From assembly GCA_019347795.1 (NCBI GenBank), contig JAHWKS010000339.1, positions 1 to 6,566 on the forward strand: a stretch of DNA of 6,566 bases, in the 5' to 3' direction. The stretch is from Planctomycetota bacterium. Lineage in GTDB: Bacteria > Planctomycetota > Planctomycetia > Pirellulales > Pirellulaceae. Positions 1 to 5,748 of the stretch are shown piece by piece (the stretch's first letter is position 1; each line of letters begins with the position of its first letter). Under the pieces are notes generated by a model. That model was given only the letters and a program-made list of their open reading frames with translations, had not been told where the DNA came from and ran no database searches. A program made the translations under genes and the position numbers.

Positions 1-1
1 C

Positions 2-1744
2 TTGCTGCGGCGCGCCCAGTCGCAAGGCAAGCTCCAAGCCATGGCGGCGACGATCGAGAAGAAGGCGAAGCAGCACCCCGAGGACCATCGGCTGGCAGCG
101 CTGGCGGTGTTGGCGGGCGCCGCACATGAGCCGGAGGATCAACAGCTGGCGCCGCTCTTGGAGCTGCTTCGCAGCGAAGACGCCGCGGTCGGCGCGTTGG
201 CCGCTTCGGCGCTGGGCGCGTTCAAAGAGCCAGAGGTGACGGAGTCGCTGGCGAGAATTGCGAAGCGCAGTCCGCAACGTCTATCTGCCGTCATCGGGGC
301 GCTGGCTCGCCAAGACACGCCCGCCGCCGCGAAGGTCCTAGGAATGCTGCTCGTGACGAACAACCCCCTTCAGCGCCGCCAGGCGCAAGGGGCGCTGGAG
401 CGTATGCAAACGCCCGAAGCGAATCAGCTCTTTTTTTGGAAACGCGTCGCGTACGACGGCTTCCACGGTAAGGCGAAGCTCGCTTGGCGAGTCCTCCAGC
501 CGGTGGAAAACCATCTCTCATACGACAAGATCGCCGGGGCACTGACCATTGCCGCGCAGCGCGGTAACGTGACCGGCCGCCCGCCCCTGTTCGAGAATGT
601 GTTCCTGGTGGACAACCCGGCCATGGTGAACGGCGACTTCCGGGCGACCGTCGCGGTCGCCGGGTTTACGCCCCAGGCGCCCTATCAACAGGCGGCCTTG
701 CTCTGCTGGAACGACGAGGATAATTACCTCAAGTTCTCGTACGAAAGCGATCCCGACGGCGTCCCCCGCCTCACGATCCATCCCGAGGTCCGCGGCGCCG
801 TCCCCACCCGGGCCGATATTCCCAACATCGCGCACACGGGGCGCCTCTGGCTCCGCCTGACAAAATGCGGAAACCAGTATTCGTACGCGGCTAGCACGGA
901 TGGCAGACAGTTTGTCTCCTACGGCGACATGGCCTGGGGGGACGGCCGCCCGCCTATGATCGGATTGGCGGCGTTCACCGGCGAAGGGCCCCCGATCGAC
1001 GTGTCGTTTGATTCTTTCGAGGTAGCTGTTCCCGATCTTGAGACCGTTCAGCTCACACGCCTGATTGAAGAATTTCGCCCGAATGACGCCGTCGTGCGAT
1101 TCCGGCGCGGTGATCTCTACGCGCGCCGCACCCACTGGAAGGAGGCCGCCGCCGACTTCGCCAAGGGCTTGGAGTTGGACCCGAGCGATCACTGGCATTG
1201 GTATCGCGCCGCGACCCTCTACCTGCAACTCGAGGACGACGAATCCTACCGCCGCTGCTGCCGGGAATTGCTCCAGCGGTTCGGCGCCACGGAGATGGCG
1301 CACATTGCCGAGCGCGTCGGCAAGATTTGCTCGATCACGCCCGAGCCGGTGAGTCTCGACGAGGCCCGCCGGCTCGCCCGGCAGGCGGTCGAGAGCGATC
1401 CCCAGTCGAACATTTTCCACTGGTTCCTTCTGGGACAGGGCATCACCGACTACCGCGCCGGCGATTATGAGCAGGCGATCAAAACGCTCACCCAGTGTCT
1501 GGAGAAGGCACCGGAGCAAGTCGTGGATTGCCGCGCCCCGGCCCACCTGTTTTTGGCAATGGCCCTTCGCCGGACAGGCGACCTGGAGGGCTACGCCCGC
1601 CATCTCCACGCCGGCCGGAACCTGATCGAGGAACGCTTCGCCAATCCCGAGCGCGGCGAAGACATCCTCGCCTGGAACGACTGGATCTTGGCCCACCTCG
1701 CCCGCCGCGAAGCCGAATCGCTGGCCGAGGATGAGAAGCCATAA
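2..1744 (+). CDS. HEAT / concanavalin-like / TPR repeat protein, C-terminal part (5' end outside window)
   Basis: The frame is open from the first bases of the window to TAA at 1742-1744 (about 580 codons), so the TTG at position 2 is probably not the true start. Residues about 1-140 are alanine/leucine-rich helical pairs of HEAT type (for example AALAVLAGAA and VGALAASALGAF). Residues about 190-343 read as a beta-rich concanavalin/LamG-like (DUF1349-like) domain, with LFENVFLVDN, YLKFSYESDPDG, LWLRLTKCGNQYSYAASTDG and a closing FDSFEV. Residues about 358-580 are TPR-like helices (FRRGDLYARRTHWKEAAADF, WHWYRAATLYLQ, LGQGITDYRAGDYEQAIKTL). From family knowledge, similar C-terminal tails occur on large planctomycete repeat proteins, some carrying an N-terminal Ser/Thr kinase or WD40 region; any such region would lie outside the window. 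Probably a protein-binding scaffold. No catalytic motif is visible. The specific role is unknown. Confidence 0.85.
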   Translation: MLRRAQSQGKLQAMAATIEKKAKQHPEDHRLAALAVLAGAAHEPEDQQLAPLLELLRSEDAAVGALAASALGAFKEPEVTESLARIAKRSPQRLSAVIGALARQDTPAAAKVLGMLLVTNNPLQRRQAQGALERMQTPEANQLFFWKRVAYDGFHGKAKLAWRVLQPVENHLSYDKIAGALTIAAQRGNVTGRPPLFENVFLVDNPAMVNGDFRATVAVAGFTPQAPYQQAALLCWNDEDNYLKFSYESDPDGVPRLTIHPEVRGAVPTRADIPNIAHTGRLWLRLTKCGNQYSYAASTDGRQFVSYGDMAWGDGRPPMIGLAAFTGEGPPIDVSFDSFEVAVPDLETVQLTRLIEEFRPNDAVVRFRRGDLYARRTHWKEAAADFAKGLELDPSDHWHWYRAATLYLQLEDDESYRRCCRELLQRFGATEMAHIAERVGKICSITPEPVSLDEARRLARQAVESDPQSNIFHWFLLGQGITDYRAGDYEQAIKTLTQCLEKAPEQVVDCRAPAHLFLAMALRRTGDLEGYARHLHAGRNLIEERFANPERGEDILAWNDWILAHLARREAESLAEDEKP

Positions 1745-1993
1745 GCCGGCACGTTGTACTCACGTAACCGCGACGCCTACGTGATTCGGCGATACCGCGC
1801 ACATTACTACCGCGGCCCGTTCAGAGCACGATTTAGGTCGCGGCGGGAGGTCACCGTCGAAGCGGTGAGCAGACGTTCTGCAGCAGATTCTGGTCCATCA
1901 CAACTCCCCCGCGGCGGCAGAAGTGCTGTGCCCGAAGGAATGACGGCAGCAGGATCCCGCAGGATCCGAATGCTAGCGTGCGCATACCCCGCG
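1745..1993. other. Intergenic region between a plus-strand gene end and a minus-strand gene remnant
   Basis: No frame here has convincing protein-like composition on either strand. It lies between the stop of the HEAT/TPR gene and the stop of the minus-strand remnant at 1994-1996, so it is a convergent 3'-3' spacer. It holds two small inverted repeats, listed separately, and a closely spaced pair of GGATCC hexamers around 1952-1967. Longer open frames crossing it are arginine-rich and look like chance GC-rich frames. Confidence 0.5.
1760..1784. repeat. 7-bp perfect inverted repeat, possible hairpin after the HEAT/TPR gene
   Basis: TCACGTA (1760-1766) pairs with TACGTGA (1778-1784) around an 11-base loop, starting 16 bases after the stop of the upstream gene. 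The position suits a transcript-end hairpin. There is no T-tract after it and the stem is only moderately GC-rich, so a terminator role is only a possibility. It could also be a protein-binding palindrome. Confidence 0.35.
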
Positions 1994-2697
1994 CTATGCC
2001 GCCGCATCCGCGGGAGGCTCGTCCGGCGTCGGCGGGAAGTCCTCCGCGCGGGCCGGTGCCTTCGGCTTGCCCGGTCGCAAACCCGCAGGGGCAGACCACG
2101 GAGTTCTCCTACGACTTGCTGGGGCGCAAGACGGAAACCCGGCTGCACAACGGCGCGGTCACCACGCACGTCTACGACTGCGCCGACCGGCTCAGGCGGA
2201 TCGAGCACGGCAAGTCGGATGGGACGCTGGTGAACCTGGTCACCTACACCTACGACCACGCCGGCAACCGCAAAGACGCGGTGGAGCTAAGCGGCGACCA
2301 GAGCCAGTGGCTCTACGACCGCACGTACCAGCTCACCTTCGAGAGCCGCACCGGCGCCGACGCCTTCAGCGTCACCTACACCTACGACGACGCGGGCAAC
2401 CGCCTCACGCAGGCGGACTCCGGTGCGGTCACCACCTACGTCTACGACGCGGCCAACGAGCTGCTCACCGAGGAGGACGCCTCGGGCGTCACCACCTACA
2501 CCTACGACGCCGACGGGAACCTGACTCGCAAAGAGACACCCTCCACAATAACCGATTACACGTGGGATGAAGATAACCGGTTGACCGCGGCCGAGCCGGT
2601 CGCAGGACCGGTGACGTTCACGTACAACGCCGAAAATCGCCGCGTGCGAAAGGAGACTGGGGCAGAAACCAGGAAGTTCATCTACGATTTCAAATAG
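1978..2697 (+). CDS. Rhs fragment 1: YD-repeat region ending at an in-frame TAG
   Basis: Segment of the broken Rhs gene above. The open frame formally starts near 1978, but residues before about 2080 (proline/arginine-rich) do not resemble an Rhs protein, so this is not a credible natural start. From 2101 on the sequence is typical YD repeat: FSYDLLGRKTETRLHNG, VTTHVYDCADRLRRI, VTYTYDHAGNRKD, VTYTYDDAGNRLTQ, VTTYVYDAANELLTEE, VTTYTYDADGNLTRKE, TDYTWDEDNRLTAAE and VTFTYNAENRRVRKE. It ends KFIYDFK then TAG at 2695-2697. The next in-frame codons (VLQETDE) continue the usual Rhs pattern, so the stop interrupts the gene rather than ending it. Confidence 0.75.
   Translation: MRIPRAMPPHPREARPASAGSPPRGPVPSACPVANPQGQTTEFSYDLLGRKTETRLHNGAVTTHVYDCADRLRRIEHGKSDGTLVNLVTYTYDHAGNRKDAVELSGDQSQWLYDRTYQLTFESRTGADAFSVTYTYDDAGNRLTQADSGAVTTYVYDAANELLTEEDASGVTTYTYDADGNLTRKETPSTITDYTWDEDNRLTAAEPVAGPVTFTYNAENRRVRKETGAETRKFIYDFK
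1982..1999. repeat. Short inverted repeat at the 3' end of the minus-strand remnant
   Basis: GCATA (1982-1986) and TATGC (1995-1999) flank eight GC-only bases. The repeat spans the minus-strand stop codon at 1994-1996. The five-base arms are short enough to be chance. Confidence 0.2.
1994..2085 (-). pseudogene. C-terminal remnant of an unidentified minus-strand gene
   Basis: Read on the minus strand, a frame ending in TAG at 1996-1994 gives a Pro/Ala/Lys/Glu-rich tail, GKPKAPARAEDF followed by PPTPDEPPADAAA and stop. Almost every third codon position from about 2080 down to 1994 is G or C, as expected for genuine coding sequence in a high-GC genome. Flexible acidic/proline-rich tails like this are common at protein ends. 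Upstream on the minus strand the frame enters the Rhs homology of the plus strand and meets a stop near 2160, so only about 30 codons of the original gene survive. I do not recognise the protein. It was probably truncated by the event that placed the Rhs fragment here. The alternative is a chance frame antisense to nothing. Confidence 0.4.
2101..2660 (+). repeat. YD (Rhs) repeat array
   Basis: About eight degenerate copies of a roughly 20-residue unit with the consensus (V)TYxYDxxGNRL. The DNA repeats too: an 18-base word starting GTCACCTACACC is identical at 2239-2256 and 2371-2388, and near-copies lie around 2430 and 2490. From family knowledge, YD repeats form the beta-strands of the Rhs/Tc shell that encloses the toxin. 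These DNA-level repeats are also natural substrates for recombination between Rhs genes. Confidence 0.85.
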
Positions 2698-2901
2698 GTT
2701 CTTCAGGAAACGGACGAAAGCGACGATTCGCAGAAGACGTACACCGCCACAACGGAAGAGTACGGCGATCTCATCAGCGAGTACGACGGGACGGACTCGG
2801 CCTACCACCAGTACGACGCGATCGGCACAACCGATGCTCTGCTTGACGATTCAGAGACCGTCACCGACCGCTATAAGCACCGGGCTTTCGGAGTCGAGGA
2901 G

Positions 2902-3579
2902 GTGCATACCGGCGCCAGCGACAGCCCGTTCACTTTTGTCGGCAAGCAAAGCTACTACCGCGACCAGGAGGTCGACCTCTACTTCGCCGGAGCCCGGTAC
3001 TACGACGCGCTGACGGGCCGGTGGCTGAGTGAAGACCCAATGCGTTTCGAGGCGGGCGACGAGAATCTCTATCGTTACGTCGGTAACAACCCACTCCTCG
3101 ATGTCGATCCCAGTGGCCGCCAGCCGCAAATGCGGTTTATCGCAGAGGGGGGCGGAAGCAAAGCGGACCAGGCGCGACAGCCTGAAGAGGCGGTCCTCGC
3201 AGACATTCAGTTCGCGGACCCCATCGAACTCAACGTGGACCTCACTCGTGTTTCAGCAGACCGAATCCAGGAATTGATCGATCGGAGGCTGGCGGTAGCC
3301 TACTCACGCGATCATCGCGGCGTGTTCACCCAGGCAATGAAGGAGCGAAGTTACGCGCCCCGCGCGGATGTGGTTGTTGTCGGGGCGGAAGACGGACAAA
3401 AAATTCTGTTCGTGAAACGCGACGACTACCCAGGGGGGCATCCTCAATTCCGAGTGTTGGTTGGCAAGGACGGAAAGACTCGGCTCGGTCCAACGACCTA
3501 TACCCGGCTCCGATACGCGAAGACGGTCTACTTCGACCAAAATCCGTCGCCAAAGCTCAAGCGTTCGCAGGTGCTCTGA
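2902..3579 (+). CDS. Rhs fragment 2: conserved core end and linker, ending at a frameshift
   Basis: This segment continues fragment 1 in the same frame. The open stretch really begins at 2698, directly after the TAG; the GTG at 2902 is only the first possible start codon. The sequence TTEEYGDLISEYDG, SPFTFVGKQSYYRDQEVDLY, FAGARYYDALTGRWLSEDP, ENLYRYVGNNPLLDVDPSG is the hallmark Rhs core end, with DPSG at 3106-3117 marking where the variable C-terminal part begins. The following ~150 residues (for example VVVVGAEDGQKILFVKRDD and HPQFRVLVGKDGKTRLG) are a linker I do not recognise. The frame stops at TGA 3577-3579 in the middle of what should be continuous protein. Confidence 0.75.
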   Translation: MHTGASDSPFTFVGKQSYYRDQEVDLYFAGARYYDALTGRWLSEDPMRFEAGDENLYRYVGNNPLLDVDPSGRQPQMRFIAEGGGSKADQARQPEEAVLADIQFADPIELNVDLTRVSADRIQELIDRRLAVAYSRDHRGVFTQAMKERSYAPRADVVVVGAEDGQKILFVKRDDYPGGHPQFRVLVGKDGKTRLGPTTYTRLRYAKTVYFDQNPSPKLKRSQVL

Positions 3580-3593
3580 CCTTCGCATACGAA

Positions 3594-4571
3594 TTGCTGC
3601 CCTTTGGGGCCGCTTTCCTCGAGATCGACGACAAGGGATTCACGCCCAAAGCCGGCATTCTACTCGCAACGGACATCGCCACCTTGGCGATACCGGTCGC
3701 GGGAAAAGCGGCAGGCGTAATCGGCCGTGGCGCAGCCCGAAAGATAGTAGCCACCGCAGTCCGGGCTCAATACTTGGCCGCAGGCGCCCAAGCTGGTCTC
3801 GCGACACGGGACATATTGCACGAGGGGTTCACGTGGGAGAACTCCGGCCAGCTCCTCGACGCACTTCTCATCCTCGCCGGTGCACGCTACGATGCAAAAG
3901 CACTACGCTCCGACGCCGAGACTTTGCTGTCTAAAGTCTCTGCGCCGGACGCACTACGCTACCGTCGAAAGGGAATGGTGCGGTTTGGCCGCCGCATCGA
4001 CAGCGGCAGCAAACCGCATCCGAAGCCCGACACGGGCGATATCGAACCAGGCACGACGGACGCGTTGTTTGGCACCGAAAGCCGACCGCGGACACTTGAA
4101 GCCGGAGAAGATCTAGGGGAAAATGCTGGCACTCTCGCTCCAGCCACGCACCCAGGAGCGGCCCCAAGGGGAAATGTTGATCCACCGTATGATCCACGCA
4201 GCATTCGTGATACGCTTGAGGAACGTTATCCGGGCCGTGTAACATCTTCGACCACTCCCCCAAGCAACGCCAGAAACGTCGGCGTTCCTAACACAAGATC
4301 ACCTGCAGATATACCATATAACTCTCGTGGATTGCCGGTCTTCGATGCGGTACCGGGTGCCGTTAAAGTCGACCTTGGAATCCCACGATCGGTTTCGAGT
4401 GTTGAGAATCACGGCCTGCATTTGCGTGAAGCAACACGGCAGTTGCGGGAATTGATCGAATCCGGCCAGATTCCAAGGAGCCAGTTCACCGAGAATCAAT
4501 GGCGTGCTATCAAAGGTGGCAGAGCAAAAATCCCGGGTTACACTTGGCATCATCACGAAGACATTGGGTGA
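3594..4571 (+). CDS. Rhs fragment 3: pretoxin region plus truncated WHH-family HNH nuclease domain
   Basis: This open frame is shifted by one base (-1) relative to fragment 2. It is open well upstream of the TTG at 3594 and reads AKAQAFAGALTFAYELLPFG, so TTG is not a convincing start and no ribosome site is seen. Residues about 1-60 are alanine/glycine-rich and hydrophobic (ILLATDIATLAIPVAGKAAG), like the helical pretoxin segment of many Rhs proteins. A disordered Pro/Thr/Asp-rich linker follows. The last ~110 residues match the HNH/Endo VII toxin type with conserved WHH: RNVGVPNTRSPADIPYNSRG, LPVFDAVPG, LREATRQLRELIESGQIP, FTENQWRAIKGGRAKIPG, YTWHHHEDIG. WHHH is encoded at 4545-4556. TGA at 4569-4571 ends the frame inside the nuclease fold, before the second half of the metal-binding site. 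A DNase role is inferred from the family. Confidence 0.8.
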   Translation: MLPFGAAFLEIDDKGFTPKAGILLATDIATLAIPVAGKAAGVIGRGAARKIVATAVRAQYLAAGAQAGLATRDILHEGFTWENSGQLLDALLILAGARYDAKALRSDAETLLSKVSAPDALRYRRKGMVRFGRRIDSGSKPHPKPDTGDIEPGTTDALFGTESRPRTLEAGEDLGENAGTLAPATHPGAAPRGNVDPPYDPRSIRDTLEERYPGRVTSSTTPPSNARNVGVPNTRSPADIPYNSRGLPVFDAVPGAVKVDLGIPRSVSSVENHGLHLREATRQLRELIESGQIPRSQFTENQWRAIKGGRAKIPGYTWHHHEDIG

Positions 4572-4655
4572 ATGCAGTTGGTAGATGAAGCGATTCACAG
4601 CACTTCGGGTACTCCGCATTTGGGTGGATTTTATTTGTGGTTCTTCGGTGGATAG
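4572..4655 (+). other. In-frame continuation of the nuclease toxin after the premature TGA
   Basis: Directly after TGA 4569-4571 the same frame reads MQLVDEAIHSTSG, TPHLGGFYLWFFGG, then TAG at 4653-4655. Family members typically read HHHxDxGRMQLV followed by a histidine-containing segment and a GG motif, so this is the missing C-terminal 27 residues of the toxin. The ATG at 4572-4574 is the ordinary Met of that motif. An independent start here would make only a short peptide and I see no ribosome site before it. Confidence 0.8.
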
Positions 4656-4676
4656 TGCAATCTTTGGAGTATAAGC

Positions 4677-5132
4677 ATGGATTGGAGCGATTTAGATTGG
4701 GAAGATTGCGATTGCCCGCTTTCGGAAGATCGGGTCGCTGAACTCGAACACGAACATGGTATTGCTTTCCCAAAAGATTTTCGCCGATGCATTCGACAAT
4801 GTAACGGCGGCTATGTTGCCCAGAGTGACTTTGACTTCGTTGGTCCATCTGGGCGGAGGATTACGAGTTGTATTGGTGCTATGCTGCGTTTTGATACCGA
4901 TGCGGATGTGTCACGAGCAATTGACGTATGGGATGGGATGGGGGCTCACCGTAACCGGCTAGTAATTCCATTTGCTGAAACTGGTGGCGGTGATTTGGTG
5001 TGCCTAGATTATCGATCGAACGAGAGTCAACCGAAGGTAGTTTATTATCAGCATGAAACCGGAGACTTCGCTGAAGTTGCTCGCAACTTTGCTGACTTTA
5101 TCGACATGCTCTACGCTCCCGCAGATGAATAG
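4677..5132 (+). CDS. SUKH (SMI1/KNR4) family immunity protein
   Basis: An intact 151-codon gene. It starts at ATG 4677 with GGAG at 4666-4669, seven bases before the start, and ends at TAG 5130-5132. The N-terminal half carries the SMI1/KNR4 signature: a helix RVAELEHEHGIAFPKDFRRC followed by IRQCNGGY, matching the family pattern of (L/I)P-x-D-(F/Y)...NGG. The second half has GDLVCLDYRSN, KVVYYQHETGDFAEVA and NFADFIDMLYAP, the strand-strand-helix end of this fold. SUKH proteins are widespread immunity proteins that bind and neutralise toxins of the HNH/Endo VII and other nuclease families. The gene begins 21 bases after the toxin's natural stop (4655), the standard toxin-immunity order, and was probably co-transcribed. 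Its composition is lower in GC than the Rhs repeats. No signal peptide; expected to be cytoplasmic. It is the only apparently undamaged complete gene in the central block. Confidence 0.92.
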   Translation: MDWSDLDWEDCDCPLSEDRVAELEHEHGIAFPKDFRRCIRQCNGGYVAQSDFDFVGPSGRRITSCIGAMLRFDTDADVSRAIDVWDGMGAHRNRLVIPFAETGGGDLVCLDYRSNESQPKVVYYQHETGDFAEVARNFADFIDMLYAPADE

Positions 5133-5133
5133 T

Positions 5134-5407
5134 CTAGACTCGCTCTGCTGCTTCTGCATCACGATCTTCGCAGGCTGTGCCGGTTTGAAGGGCTGCAAGC
5201 GTGCCGGTTGAGTCAGGCTTCCACGGTTTGAACACCGGCACGCCTGAGGGCTGTGGCTTTGGCTTTTTGCTCAAGCTCTTGTTGACGGCGGAATCCCGTG
5301 GCAATGGGTTTAGCCTCGACAGCCCGATGACGGCGTTCTTCGTTGAGCCACAGGCCTTCGCATTGCTTCTGCTCTCGCTCTGCCAGCCATTCGTGAAACG
5401 TCTTCAT
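5134..5407 (-). pseudogene. Small planctomycete-type conserved protein, apparently frameshifted twice
   Basis: On the minus strand ATG at 5407 begins MKTFHEWLAEREQKQCEGLW then LN; an ATG at 5467 lies upstream in the same frame. If read straight on, that frame ends at TGA 5215-5213 with a nondescript basic tail. At the GAAGAA tandem (5341-5336) the frame shifted forward by one base instead reads NAVIGLSRLNPLPRDSAVNK then KPKPQPSGVPVFKPWKPDS. I associate the joined motif EGLWLN-(DK)-NAVIGLSRLNPLP with short conserved planctomycete proteins. By my count of 41 codons, G/C at third positions is 20 of 41 in the straight frame, and clearly higher in the shifted one. Below about 5205 the third frame (QPARLQPFKPAQPAKIVMQK) looks more coding again, suggesting a second shift. 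The shifted frame ends at TAG 5136-5134; the third frame stays open into the SUKH gene. Function unknown. A simple gene caller would report only 5213-5470. Confidence 0.5.
5199..5243. repeat. 10-bp perfect inverted repeat with an extra direct copy
   Basis: GCGTGCCGGT (5199-5208) pairs perfectly with ACCGGCACGC (5234-5243) around a 25-base loop, and GTGCCGGT occurs a third time at 5177-5184. The structure lies 67 bases beyond the SUKH stop, so it could act as a transcript-end hairpin or processing site. It has no T-tract. It also falls within the Pro/Lys-rich repeats of the decayed minus-strand gene, where repeated FKP codons generate similar DNA words, so it may have no regulatory meaning. 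Confidence 0.45.
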
Positions 5408-5748
5408 GCTGGTATCTACGCCGCTGGTTGGCCCTTTCCCGTGGACGTCAGCGATCGGCTTGGGCATCAAGAAGAAGCAACCGGCGAAGCCGATGCAGGG
5501 GCCGGGGCGACCACCTTTCGCACGCGTCTTTTGCTTACCGCAGGAGCCACGGCGTCAAGCCAGGACGCCTCTCTCGGTTGGCGCAGTCACCAAGTACGCC
5601 TTCGACTGCGCCCCTCCGATGATTCCAAGCTCGTTGTATGGATTTCGCAAAGAACGGTAGCAGCCGTCGCATAGTAGTTTTCGGAATGGGACGTGCTAGC
5701 GCCCTTTCGTCTGCCCCATCAATGATTCCGAGAATCTGAGGATCTCCC
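5408..5748. other. Stretch without a recognisable gene, upstream of glmS fragment
   Basis: I find no gene here that I can support. The 5' part (to 5467) may encode a short N-terminal extension of the minus-strand small protein (MPKPIADVHGKGPTSG) or its leader. A minus-strand frame from 5695 down to TGA 5557-5555 is open for 46 codons without a start and contains LLCDGCYRSL, which could be a fragment of a cysteine-containing protein but is too short to assign. The 3' end should contain the glmS promoter; I do not see a convincing -35/-10 pair. Confidence 0.4.

Larger units (their letters stand above)
2080..4655 (+). pseudogene. Rhs (YD-repeat) polymorphic toxin with WHH-type HNH nuclease tip, triply interrupted
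   Basis: This is one ancestral Rhs toxin gene now split by two in-frame stops and a frameshift. Rhs proteins build a YD-repeat shell around a variable C-terminal toxin, and a neighbouring gene gives immunity. Rhs-like sequence begins abruptly at about 2080 (NPQGQTTEFSYDLLGRK) with no N-terminal region and no credible start, so the 5' end is missing; intact relatives usually exceed 1,000 residues. In order: YD repeats to about 2690; TAG at 2695-2697 with the same frame continuing as VLQETDESDD; the core end GARYYDALTGRWLSEDP through NNPLLDVDPSG at 3106-3117; a linker; a shift to another frame between about 3540 and 3577; a predicted membrane-like/pretoxin stretch; and a nuclease tip with GYTWHHHED at about 4539-4562. 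TGA at 4569-4571 is followed in frame by MQLVDEAIHSTSG up to TAG at 4653-4655. Three lesions in one gene point to decay, although sequencing error in any one cannot be excluded. Confidence 0.88.

Noticed and set aside
518..1696. 392-codon open frame on the minus strand
   Set aside because: It is fully antisense to the HEAT/TPR gene, whose domains are recognisable. The minus-strand translation has no motif and is a usual by-product of high-GC coding sequence.
1754..2233. Plus-strand 159-codon frame and overlapping minus-strand frames across the intergenic region
   Set aside because: They are arginine-rich with no domain and run out of phase into the Rhs repeats. I treat them as chance GC-rich frames.
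3461..3934. 157-codon plus-strand frame crossing the Rhs frameshift
   Set aside because: It could have been the bridge between Rhs fragments, but its Arg/Ser-rich translation matches neither side, while the two flanking frames are both protein-like.
2695..4571. Recoding of stop codons (readthrough, or TGA as selenocysteine) as the explanation for the broken Rhs gene
   Set aside because: The two stops differ (TAG and TGA), a frameshift lies between them, the N-terminus is missing, and neighbouring genes are also truncated. Decay explains all of it more simply; no selenocysteine-type hairpin was apparent after the TGA.
5201..5674. 157-codon plus-strand open frame downstream of the SUKH gene
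   Set aside because: The composition is not protein-like in any family I know, there is no ribosome site, and its first half lies opposite the better-supported minus-strand small gene.
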